Assembly (NCBI GenBank): GCA_963575745.1
Contig: CAUYUJ010001747.1
Coordinates: forward strand, 496,836 to 560,835
DNA: 64,000 nt
DNA from: Prorocentrum cordatum
Lineage: Eukaryota > Sar > Dinophyceae > Prorocentrales > Prorocentraceae
Direction of reading: 5' to 3'
Positions 9,329 to 18,892 of the stretch are shown piece after piece (position 1 is the stretch's first letter; every line of letters starts with the position of its first letter). Below the pieces are notes generated by a model. That model was not told the origin of the DNA and ran no database searches. It saw nothing but the letters and a program-made list of their open reading frames with translations. A program made the translations under genes and the position numbers.

Positions 9329-12280
9329 CATGCTTACAAAAAGTACATGCTGAAGTTTCCGACTACTTGGATTCACGATATGTTGGGGCGCCAGAAGCGG
9401 CGTGGCGCTTAATGGGTTTCGAGATGCATGGACAGTCTCACGCGGTTGAGCGCCTCCCTGTGCACCCGCCGCTGCACCAGTCGATTCAGTTCGAGGCTGG
9501 TCTAGAACAGTCGTCCGTGAATCGTGCCATCGTAACGCCAACAAAGCTTGAAGCCTGGTTTGTCTTGAATGCATCGGCGCCTTCTTTCAAACCCGACATC
9601 GCTGATCTCATTCGCAGCTTACGAAGCCCCGAAGTGCCTGGCCATTTCACTTTGGACTCCAAACGTCATCAGTGGTTGCCGCGCAAACAACGACCTCGCA
9701 ATGGCACTGTCGTTGGGCGGATCTCACACGTGAAGCCTGGATCTGGAGAACTATACTATCTGCGCCTCCTGCTCCTGCACGTGACTGGAAAGGGCGCTGT
9801 CAGCTGGGACAGTCTGCAAGCATCTACTTCTTCAGACTCCAAGCCCACATTTCAGAACCGAGCGCGAGAGCTGGGGCTGTTGCGCGATGATGCTGAAACC
9901 GTCAACATATTACGCGAGGCTGCCACGGTCATCCGGAGCACCAAACGTCTCGGAGAGCTTCTTGCAGAATCTTTTGTGTGGCTTGACGTGAATGATCCTC
10001 CCTCGTTCTGGCATCAGTTCCTTCTCCTATTATCTGATCACCACAAAATGACACCAGACTTGGCATGCGATCTGTGCCGCCATACACAGGAAACTTTCGC
10101 CAGATACGGCTCATCGATGGTCGACCTGGGCGTGCCGCCTCCCAGCCCAACAGCCGATCTCACACCACGACAACGACATGCTAATGAGTACAATGCCGAA
10201 CTGCGAAACCAAAAACATATGAACTGGGAAAAGGCTGCCTGTGATAAATTGGAGCTGAATGCCGATCAAGAGGCTGTTTTCGATGCAATCGTTCGTTTGG
10301 TTGACGGTGCTGCTCCAACCACGGGTCCCACAGTGCACTATGTCGACGGTCCTGCAGGCACTGGTAAAACACACTTATACCGAAAAGTTTTGCATTACGT
10401 GCGCATCAGCAGGAGGATTGCTCTTGCCGTCGCCATGTCGGGAATCGCTTCCCTGCTACTGCCCGGAGGGCGCACAGCACACTCACTATTCAAGCTGCCG
10501 GTCCCAGTGCCGCTCGAGGGTTGCAAAAGCAACGTCAAAGGTCAATCAGTTGCCGCTCGCCTCATCCGTGATGCCGCCGTAATCGTGTGGGACGAAGCGC
10601 CTACCGCGTGACGTAGCATGTTCGAAGCCGTCGACCATTGCTGTCGCCAGTTGATGTGCCGCGACCGCCTTTTCGGAGGCAAGCCTGTCCTCCTTGGCGG
10701 TGATTTCAGACAAATCCCGCCGGTCCTGCGATACATCGATCGCGAGCAGGTGGCCGCCCATGCAATCGCAGCGTTGCCTTGGTGGCAAGACGGATCATTT
10801 GTCCGACACAAGCTAACCCAGAACATGCGGGCGCGCTTAGATGTTGATTACGCTTCCTTCTGTTTTGATATTGGTGGCGGATGTCTGCCCCGCCCACATT
10901 GCGCGAGCGACGGACCAGACTGGCAACCGGCTGTCGTGGAGGTTCCGCCGCGCCTCTTCTTGGGCCCGGACGCTACCAGTGCAGATCTCATGAATTGGGT
11001 CTACGACGGATTCGAAACAGTGCGACATGCGCAGTGGGCGTCATTCTACTCCGATCGAGCCGTCGTGACACCAACCAACGACGCCGCTGACGCCCTCAAC
11101 GACGCAATGCAAGCATCCGTGAATCCCGATACCGAAATCCGATCCTTGAGGATTGATTCCGTCGCCTCAGAATGCACCCGGGCTGACGTATATTCAGATG
11201 AATTTCTCCACGCATTGCAACCTGGAGGCATGCCCCCGCACGACCTGCGCGCGCGAAGCAGGTCTTTAGTCATTCTGCTACGCAAGTAATTATGCGCCGC
11301 GCAAGGGATTGTGCAATGGCACCAGGCTTGTCATTGAAAAACTTATGAAATATTCCATGCTCGTCCGCATTGTCACTGGGCCGTTCCGCGGAGAATTAGA
11401 ATTCATACCGCGCATCTGTTGCGACAGCAGTGGAGACGCCGATCTTCCCTTTGTGCTACGCCGCTTCCAATTCCCAGTGCGACTCGCTTGGGCCATAACG
11501 ATCAACAAAAGCCAAGGCCAATCTTTGCCTGGCAGGCTTGGCATATACATTCCCGCACCCGTATTTTCACACGGACAGCTGTACGTAGCCTTCTCGCGCG
11601 GTGTCGCATCGCAAAATGTCAGGGCACTGGTGGAAGATAACGGAGGTGACAAACAACGAAAAATCAGCGACCATACCAAAACATCGTACCAGTACGCGTT
11701 GAACATGGTCGACAAGGGACTGCTGGCCCATTCCATGCCACAACACACAGACGCGACTCCTGCAAGAGCGTCTCCTCCTGGACTACACTCACAGCCTCGC
11801 CCCTCGAAGCCGTCATGCATGGTGCCGACAACAGCCGATGCCAGCGCGCCTTTCCCAATGGAATGCGAAGACGACGCAGACGTGATGCAGGATCCAGTGC
11901 CTGATTCCACCGATTTTCAACAGCAAGAGCTTGCGTTGCGAACGGCGTTGATTGATCGCCCGCATCATTTCGACGAATGGCTTACTTGTGTGAGTTCGCA
12001 CGCTGCTGCCGCGTCAAGCCTGCGTACAACCATGGCGATTCGCACCTTTCTCCGCGTCCTCCACATGTCGCTTCAAGCATGGCATTATCCAAAGTTGTCG
12101 TCCCTGGCAGGTCATCAGATGCGCTTCGCATTTCTTTTGAAAATGCTGCCGCGCCATCGCCTGACGCTCCCATCAACCCGAGGGGCCCTACGCCCGACGC
12201 ACGCACCCGAAAGGGCACGCGCCGGCGGCTACTGCGCAAACCGCGTCGGTTCTTCCAGACAACGCCCCGATGTCCGATGA
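9329..12280 (+). pseudogene. Helitron Pif1-type helicase, broken by a nonsense codon and a 4-bp insertion
   Basis: Frame 1 carries the Rep-helicase linker (R-Y-V-G-A-P-E-A-A-W-R-L), Walker A G-P-A-G-T-G-K-T at about 10348-10371 and Walker B V-I-V-W-D-E-A-P at about 10579-10602. TGA at 10609-10611 stops it; the same frame resumes with F-E-A-V-D-H and G-G-D-F-R-Q-I-P-P (about 10696). At 11286-11289 four extra bases (GTAA) create a stop and shift translation to frame 2, which holds C-N-G-T-R-L, I-N-K-S-Q-G-Q-S and V-A-F-S-R, the SF1 C-terminal motifs. Order and spacing are complete, so this is a once-autonomous Helitron with few lesions. The product would unwind DNA during rolling-circle transposition. 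Confidence 0.88.
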
Positions 12281-13041
12281 AGTGGCCGTGCGCACCGTCA
12301 GACATGACCCACATTACCGAATGCGAACCTACTGGCCCGCCCCAGTGTCCCGGCGCCTATGTCAGTGAGGACGCCGTAGATTGCCGTGCGAAGTCGTCGC
12401 GCTCAGTGGTGGGCCTCTCCGGCTATCCGCCAGTTTGCCCATTAGCTGGTGACGCAGTGGACTACGAATTCGCTCGACCGCTGGATTGCCCCGGCGACAT
12501 TGCCACTCGCAACGCCGCAGAGCGCCAAGCGAAACCCTTGCACTCAGTGGTCAGCCTCTCCGGCGCTCCGCCACGTTGTCCATCAGCCGCTGACAATGTT
12601 CCTGCAGCTTCCACTCCTGCAACAACCTTTATGGCTCCTGGTGGTGACTCCGACCGCACTCTGGGCAACATGCGAGACCGAGAGGATGCCCCAAAGGTTC
12701 TGCGCATGCATGCTTCATGTGTTCTTCGCAGCACGCCACAACACACTTCCGATGCAACAGCCTGTCATGCCGCCGCCGCCTCCTCCACTGCCGTAATGCC
12801 GCAAAAATACAACATTCATTTGCCTGCGGATGCCCGGAAACTCCATGGCCCGCAGTATGAATTTAGTGACGCGCACTGGAACAGTCCGCGACACGCTGTC
12901 ATGCCCTCCCCCAACATCTGCCGCCAGTCCAAACTGCACCTTCGTGGTTCAACTCACCCTCCAGCGCTGCTGTTTCGAGGCGGGTCCAAGTTGGCGCAAC
13001 TTGCGGCCTCCGCGCATTCAGTCACTGCATGGTTCCTGTGA
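12200..13041 (+). pseudogene. Helitron C-terminal linker with an internal 144-bp duplication
   Basis: In frame 1 a Pro/Ala/Ser/Cys-rich stretch follows the helicase, which itself ends in frame 2 at 12280, so a further frameshift lies around 12.2 kb. A unit containing CTCAGTGGT..GCCTCTCCGGC begins near 12398 and again near 12542, giving two diverged 144-bp copies that encode related V-V-G/S-L-S-G-Y/A-P-P-x-C-P segments. No named domain is recognised. Its position between helicase and protease-like remnant suggests a spacer of the original polyprotein. Confidence 0.45.
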
Positions 13042-13551
13042 GCAAAATTCGATCGCAGCCGCAGTCCACGCTTACCAAAGCACAGTTCGAACACGCAGCT
13101 CTCACAGCGCGCCTCGGGGACGCTCATGCGAACCTCATCGAACCCGGCGGAAGCAACTATGATATCGCAACTCTTACATGCAATGTCACCCGCCAGAACG
13201 TTGCGCCTTTTTTAAACGGCAGAAGACATTCAAGAACGCTTGGGCCATCCGTACGCTCCGCACTGCACGGCAGAAGGCGCATTTACTATTGCCGTCTTCC
13301 TGATCCGCACACCTTCTGCAGGAGGTCATTGGATAGCATTGCTGCCGATCGCGCACGTCCACGGATTCGAGACTGCGTCTGCAACGGCGTTGCTGCGTGA
13401 TTCCTTGCACGCTTCCCCTCACTACGCACAACTTCAGGATGTGGAAAATATTTTGGCGATCTGCGCCTTCGAAGCTTCGCGGGCCGCCTCTCGACAGTGG
13501 CAGTGTTTCTTGATCGGTGGTCCCACGCATAATGCCCAGTCTGGTAGTTAA
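13029..13551 (+). pseudogene. Josephin/OTU-like cysteine-protease remnant at the Helitron C terminus
   Basis: The fragment begins in frame 3 (Y-D-I-A-T-L-T near residue 45) and continues in frame 1 from about 13220 with I-Q-E-R-L-G-H-P, then G-G-H-W-I-A-L-L-P near 13320 and L-R-D-S-L-H about 20 residues later. The H-W pair followed by an acidic/Asn-S-L segment resembles the His and Asn part of the Josephin active site. The nucleophile region upstream is not clearly readable. Helitrons of several lineages carry C-terminal cysteine-protease domains, so placement fits. The family assignment is by eye and could be another papain-fold protease. Confidence 0.4.
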
Positions 13552-14300
13552 GCATCACATCGCGCACTGTAGCAGAAATGATGAATCCTGCTGCAGCCAC
13601 CACAATACAAACTGCCTGTCTACTCCTGCCCAGTAGCTACCAGCATTCTTCCAGACAGTCCTGCCGAAGCGTTAGTGCGCCACTTCTGTGTTTTCGGCAC
13701 CGAACCACCCTGCTGCGACTCTGACGCGCGCATGTGGGCACAGGATTTCAGAACTTCCGCGCTTGAGCAGCTGTCCTGAAGAGTCGTCTCATGCACCTGT
13801 TCGCGCGCACGCTCTTCAACGTCTCAGGGCCGACGGGCTCCTGTTTCCTGGTCGGCAGGCGACGCGCGCCAAAGTATACAGGAAAGCGCGCGTCGTGGCA
13901 GCACTATGCCATTCGCGCGTGGCTTGCGCCGAGGAGCAATTTGTAAATTATCTAACTGAAGCCCTTGCCTTGCGTGATTCGGCGAAGTTGGCTACTGCGA
14001 CGCGACCATGGCGAAACGCATGGCGCGTCGTTTCTCCCGACTTCGGATTTGTTCGCTGCGACTGCCCTGGGCCGACTTGCCGAGAGCGCTGGCGGAAAAA
14101 AATTGGCGCATTTTGTTCGAACATTTTTTGCGTGCGCTCGCCATTGGGCTCGATATCCGGAGGTTTGCGCCCTGTGCCGCCAGCCCCCGAGGCTGACCCA
14201 CGTGCCGACCATATTGGGAGCAGCTTTGGCGCAATGATGCGGCACTTCGGAAGCATATTCGACAATCTGGAGCCGGTTGTGGACCATATTTGGTGAATTT
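13552..14300 (+). other. Downstream of Helitron protease remnant; open frame without recognised domain
   Basis: A frame is open from about 13688 to 14296. The first half (to about 14130) has unbiased composition and a short C-D-C-P-G-P-T-C-R motif near 14060, so it may be the tail of the Helitron protein. The second half runs into the dispersed CCATATTGGG/CTTGG satellite and is probably not coding. The Helitron 3' terminus should lie in this stretch. Confidence 0.3.
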
Positions 14301-15831
14301 TTGGGCCCGCCTTGAGGGCTCCTTGGAACTATCTTCGGGGCTATTTGAACCATATTGGGCGAATCGGGCGAAATTGTTGGAGCCTCTTGGAGGCCACGTC
14401 CAGGCAGCCTGGGCATACTCGGTGGCTCTAGAGCCGTTTTGCACTATCTTTGGTCATTGTCATCGTCATTACCGTCCTCATTGTGTCGGAGCACAAGGTG
14501 GCTCGCGGGGCGAGCACACCAGTGGAATTATTAACCTTGCTCCCGAAATTTTTGGGTTGGCGGCCGGGCGTGCATAACGATCTGGACGGTGCCTCCCTGG
14601 ACTCACCTGAGGAGGAGGAGGAGGGCGAGGAGGAGGAGGAGGGAGGAGGGAGGAGGGAGGCCAAACATTGTTGATTTTCATTGTTCTTTTCCAGGTTTTC
14701 TGTTTCATCGTTTATTCGGTTTTCCGACGCTCCATGACGGCCCAAGAGGCCTGGAGGACCGCCCCAAGACGGCCCAATAACCCCCCTGGAGAGCCCCAAG
14801 ACGGCTTGGGGGGACGCCGAGACGGCCCAAGAGACGCCCGGGACGGCCCAGGAAAGCCTCAAGATGGGCCCACGAGAGGAACCACGAACTAAAAAATCTA
14901 GTTCTCCGCCCCAGCCTGCCTCATTTCCCTTCTTCCATTCATGTTCCCTCCGCCCACCCCTGCTTGAGTCGTCGCTCATCCATCCTTCCGCCCGTATCCC
15001 CGCTTCTCGCTTCCTCTCTCCTCATCCTTTTTGCTTTCTTCCTTCCTCCCTTCCTTTGAGGCAGAGACCCGATGGCACTTTCGACCCCCAGCCCAGGTTC
15101 CCCGGGATCTCTCCTTCGGCTCCCCATCCCTGGGTTCTTTGGGTTCCTGGGGTTTCTCGGGTTCGTCAGGATCCTTGGATTGTTTTGCACTGCGTTGCAT
15201 TGTGCTGCATTGCGTTGCTTTGCAGCGCCTTTACCTCGTCCTGCCCGCTTCCCCAACCCCCGCATCGTCTTCCTCCTGTTTCCTCCCTCTTTTTTCCTTG
15301 TTTTCTTCCCCCCCCTCGCCCCCTCCATTATCCCTGGTGGGAGGAGAGGATGAACGGGAAGGAGGAGGGGGAAGAGGCTGAGAAACCCTCTCTGAGGAGG
15401 TCGCCCCGACCAGAAGACTGAAAAAGAAGATAAGGAGGATGAGGATAGAGAGGAGGGAACGGGGACGACGGGGAGGAGGAGGAGGAGGCGCACGGATGGG
15501 ATGGAAGGGATGGATGGAGGAGCGCGAGAGGCGACGGCTGCACAAGGAGGAGGGAGGACAACGAGGAGGAGAGGAAGGATCAGGACGATGATATGGATCA
15601 GCGCAAGGAGGAGGAGGACAGGAGGAGTAGACGCCAATCGCAGTATGCAAATGACAAATGTCGTCAATGTCCAGGAAGTGAATTTCCTGCTCCCCTCCTG
15701 AAGCAGAGGAGCCATGAAACCAGCGCAAGCGGGCGCCAACCTCAACGCACAACGCGGCATGAATTCCATGTCTCGTGCCAGCAGTTGGGCCTGCGCTAGA
15801 ACCTAAGCGCGCGCGATGCGCGCGTGGTTCT
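14301..15831. repeat. Satellite and purine/pyrimidine-tract DNA, no gene
   Basis: 14301-14450 and 14730-14880 hold the degenerate CTTGG/CCAAG satellite in opposite orientations. Purine (GGA-type) tracts lie at 14606-14665 and 15425-15615, with C/T-rich DNA at 14900-15060 and 15230-15340. Open frames on both strands are long only because these tracts lack stops. Confidence 0.5.
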
Positions 15832-15835
15832 AGTG

Positions 15836-15878
<43 letters not shown>

Positions 15879-15895
15879 CCATATATATATATGGC
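15832..15895. repeat. Compound TA/GA microsatellite
   Basis: A (TA)n block, a (GA)n block and a second (TA)n block run together, the last flanked by GCCATATA...TATGGC, which is self-complementary. Confidence 0.95.
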
Positions 15896-17167
15896 TGTCC
15901 TAAATCGAGAATAGAATAGATAGGTCGATCGATAGATGGGCAGATGTGCGCGACAATAAGAAAAACTTCAGAAACCACCAGAAGGACCCTGAACCATCGC
16001 AAATCGACCGCCTCCCCCTCCACCCCCCAAACTTCTCACCCGCAGAGTGGTCCTATCGGTATGTGTCCCTGGACTGGCCAGGAGGGCTTACTCGCAGAAG
16101 CGCTCACACATACAGTAATGTTTGGCCAGGCCCTGTGCATACCCAGACGGGCGGCGTTGTGACGAAGCCACGCCTCGTGCATGTATCTCGGCCTCTATCT
16201 CCCAGCCCGGCGTCGTGAAGAAGCCATATCGCGGCTTGTATCGCCCCAGGCTGGGCCGGATTCTTGAAAGCCTTGGGGGCCCGAGACGCGGCGAGACAGG
16301 GCCGCCTCGCGTGGCTTTACCCAGACGGCGACGACAACGGTCCAGATGACGAGAGCGAGACTCTGCCCCTATTCTGTCTTGAGCTCCAATCGGGTGTTGC
16401 TGGAGGTGCCCCTGACCCAAGGTCGGCCCCAGTTCTTCCGGGGTGTGGCCGCGGACGGCTCCTAGAGCACCCACTCACGAGGTCCAGAGGGTCGCCAGGG
16501 TAGACGGCCCGAAAGGCTGAGGTCCAGGCCACCCAGATGAGGTCCGAGTAGAGGGGGTCGGGGGATCGCGCCGCATCGCCGATGCTTCGGCAATGCGGCT
16601 CGACATAGAATCCGATTCCCTCCATCCCGACGTCGCCGCTTTGCCAATGCATCGGCAAAGCGGCGTGATCTTCCGACCCCATTTTTTCGGACCTCATTCG
16701 GGCGGCCTGCATACGGGCAGCTCGGGCCAGGACCACTTTTGGCAACCTCTGACCTGAGGCAGCCGCGGCGAGCAGCACTCGGCCTCTGAGGTGTGAATGT
16801 AGTCCACAGCCGGCGTGCTTCCCCGCGGCGCAGGCGCGTGCGGTTCCACAATATCCTCGCGGCGCGCCCGCCGCCTTTCCGCCCGTGCCTCTCTCCCTTT
16901 CCTTTGTCGTTCCATCTCTCGCTCTCTCTCTCTCTCTCGTGTTTTCTCTGTCTCTATCGCTCGTTTCTTGTTGTGTTTGGTTCGTTGTTTGCTTGCTGTA
17001 TTGCTTTGTGCGCTGATTTTGTTTGCAGCTGTCTTGCTTGATGCTCTCAGTTGTGCTTCGTTTGTACTTGGTTGCTTGTTGGTTTGATTGTTTCTTGTTG
17101 TGTCTCTCCCTCACGCTCCCTATCTATCGCTATTTCTCTACATCTATGTATATGCATATATATATAT
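15896..17167. other. Unassigned non-coding DNA left of the YR retrotransposon
   Basis: This stretch includes the palindromic repeat listed separately at 16560-16695, a (TC)n tract at about 16915-16942 and, at 17140-17167, a TATGTATATGCATATATATA microsatellite that forms the left flank of the tyrosine-recombinase element. No coding signature was found. Confidence 0.4.
16560..16695. repeat. Dispersed repeat with two hairpin-forming palindromes, copy 1
   Basis: GGATCGCGCCGCATCGCC starts the unit. Stem 1 is GCCGCATCGCCGA with TCGGCAATGCGGC (one mismatch). Stem 2 is GCCGCTTTGCC with GGCAAAGCGGC, perfect over 11 bp around an 8-base loop. The unit ends ATTTTTTCGGACC. A diverged copy with the same beginning, hairpins and end is at 62895-63085. 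Confidence 0.8.
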
Positions 17168-17247
17168 ATGCGTTGCGCTTGCACATTAATGATCTCTTGC
17201 TGCGTTCAGTGCCGTATGTTGTACTTATGCTCAAGTTTTTTCCAGGA
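17168..17247 (+). repeat. Split direct repeat A1 (left end)
   Basis: The 80 bases from ATGCGTTGCGCTTGCAC to TTTTTTCCAGGA match 34223-34302 with two mismatches. The T-run plus CAG at the inner edge also looks like a splice acceptor placed just before the first ORF. Confidence 0.85.
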
Positions 17248-17260
17248 GAGGTTTCCCCTG

Positions 17261-17686
17261 ATGGGGGCTCAGTCCGCCCTCATCGAGACTTTCCAGTCCG
17301 CAGGGATCCGTGCTCTCGAGCTGCTGGCGCTGCGCCAATCCCTGATCTCGGCGGTGCCCCAGTGCCCCGCGGTCTCGCTGGCGTGCCCGCCCGCGAACGT
17401 CTCGTGCCCCGTCCAGGTCTGCCCAGCGCTGGCCTGCCCCACCCCAGCGTGCCCCGTGCCGCTGGTGAATCTCTCCTGCCCGCCTGCAGGAGTGGAGCTC
17501 GTCCCTGACGGGCTCGACATTCCCTCGGCCTGCTGGGGATACCTGGCGGGAGTCTCTGCGGGGCTCGGGCTGGGCGGTGCAGTCTGGCGGCGGGGCGGCC
17601 GCGTCGACGCCGAGGCGACAGGCGTGGGAGATCGAGCGCGACAGCAGCTGCAGCTGATCAGGAGGCGCAATGGCGAGGGTAGGTGA
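17261..17686 (+). CDS. ORF1 of the YR retrotransposon, Cys/Pro-rich, function unknown
   Basis: The ATG at 17261 lies 14 bases past repeat A1 and opens 141 codons. After a short helix-like N terminus there is a run of C-P-A/L-type repeats (C-P-A-V, A-C-P-P-A-N-V-S-C-P, C-P-A-L-A-C-P) at about residues 28-75, then an Arg-rich tail. Its stop overlaps the next ORF start (ATG 17670) by 17 bases. The regular Cys-Pro spacing could bind metal or be structural, but I recognise no family. Confidence 0.45.
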   Translation: MGAQSALIETFQSAGIRALELLALRQSLISAVPQCPAVSLACPPANVSCPVQVCPALACPTPACPVPLVNLSCPPAGVELVPDGLDIPSACWGYLAGVSAGLGLGGAVWRRGGRVDAEATGVGDRARQQLQLIRRRNGEGR

Positions 17687-18892
17687 CTACGTGCTCTTCC
17701 AGTATGACTTGCCTGGAGCGCCGGTGTATCATGAGAGGCTCGTGACAGGGGTCTCGATCGGAGATCCAGGTCTTGTCAGCACGTACTCGCCAGATGGGGA
17801 CCACTACGCAGAGTACACGACGTCCGACGACCTCAGAGATGAGCGGTGGTCGGGAGCGCAGGGCGCCACCCCCCCGGTGTCAACCCCGCCCACGTCTACC
17901 GCTTCCGCCAGGTGCCGACGGCGGCCGAGGTCCAGCAGCTGATCCGCGAGGGCTCGCTCCTTGTCGGGGGGGTGGCGCCGCCTGCTGCCGCTGCCCCTGC
18001 CGCCGCAGCGGCGCCCGTGGCGGCTCCTCCCGCGGCGGCCGCACCACAGGGGGCCATCGTGCCTCGAGGCGCTGGCGTGGTGGGAGGGGTCCCCCGCGCT
18101 GGAGCCGCGGCCGCCCCCGCGGTGGCTGGCACAGTGCGGCTGGCTATCGAGGACTTCCAGGGGATGCGGCGCGGCGAGCAGATGCCTGATCCTCTCCCGC
18201 AGGGCGCCGTCGTTCACGGGGAGCTGGCGCTGGTGCCTCATGGAGGGGGCTTCGTCGGAGCGCGCCAGGTGGCCCTAGCCGACGTGGACGCCTTCGTCGT
18301 GGACGACCTACGCGTGCTGCCCGTGCGTTTCAACCAGCAGGGGGCGCGCCGTCGCCCATACAGCGAGGCCGTGGACATGCAGATCGCGGATGAGCCTGAG
18401 GGCGGCATCATGCTGCAGGGCCCTCGCACTACGGATTGGGTGCTGAGGTCGTATCGGGATGCCGGGCTCACGCCAGTCACTCACCACTCTAACTGGCTGA
18501 GGTCGGCTCGCATCCCTGATGGAGATCGTTCAGTTCACGAACACGAGGTGCTGTGCCATGTGCTGGAGGCAATCGTGACCGTGGACCAGCTCAACGCCCC
18601 TGTGCTCCAGAGCGCCGAGCTCGTCGTGCGCAGGATCCAGGTCATCGAGGACGCTCACTCAGCCTCTCCCTCGAACCCAGACTACTCCGCGGCCGACGAT
18701 TTCATGGGCTGGGCCACTCATCGCCAGGGCGCCGCCGTCGCGCCCGACCTGCAGCGCCACGTGGCCGCGGGCATGCGCGACAGGGCAGCGATCCTCAAGG
18801 AGGCTCGCAAGGCGAAGGAGGAGCAGAAGCTGCGCCGCGGCAAGGGGGGCGGCAGGACCGACGCCAGCGGAACTGGCGGGCAGGGCTCATGA
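17670..18892 (+). pseudogene. Gag-like ORF of the YR retrotransposon, with a C-run frameshift
   Basis: Translation starts at ATG 17670 in frame 3 (about 66 codons, including Y-H-E-R-L-V-T-G-V and P-D-G-D-H-Y-A-E-Y) and must change to frame 2 at the C7 run near 17870-17876, where C8 would keep a single frame. Frame 2 runs to TGA 18890-18892 through an Ala/Pro-rich linker, G-P-R-T-T-D-W-V-L-R, a helical region and a basic Lys/Arg/Gly-rich tail suited to nucleic-acid binding. Its TGA overlaps the pol ATG as ATGA. Gag role is inferred from position upstream of RT. The shift may be a mutation, a sequencing slip in the homopolymer, or a used slippery site. Confidence 0.6.

Larger units (their letters stand above)
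4731..13551 (+). mobile_element. Decayed autonomous Helitron (minimum coding extent)
   Basis: The order Cys-rich ORF, Rep, Pif1 helicase, protease-like remnant on one strand defines a Helitron. Limits given are coding limits: I could not place the 5' TC end or the 3' hairpin plus CTRR end with confidence. Lesions are few (one TGA, one A-run deletion, one further TGA, a GTAA insertion and at least two frame changes near the C terminus), so the copy is inactive but not ancient. Confidence 0.85.

Noticed and set aside
17206-17247. Repeat A as a spliced-leader RNA gene (CCGTA...GCTCAAG)
   Set aside because: The interior does not match the leader, spacing is 2-3 bases too long, and no splice donor follows; it is explained as a retrotransposon terminal repeat.
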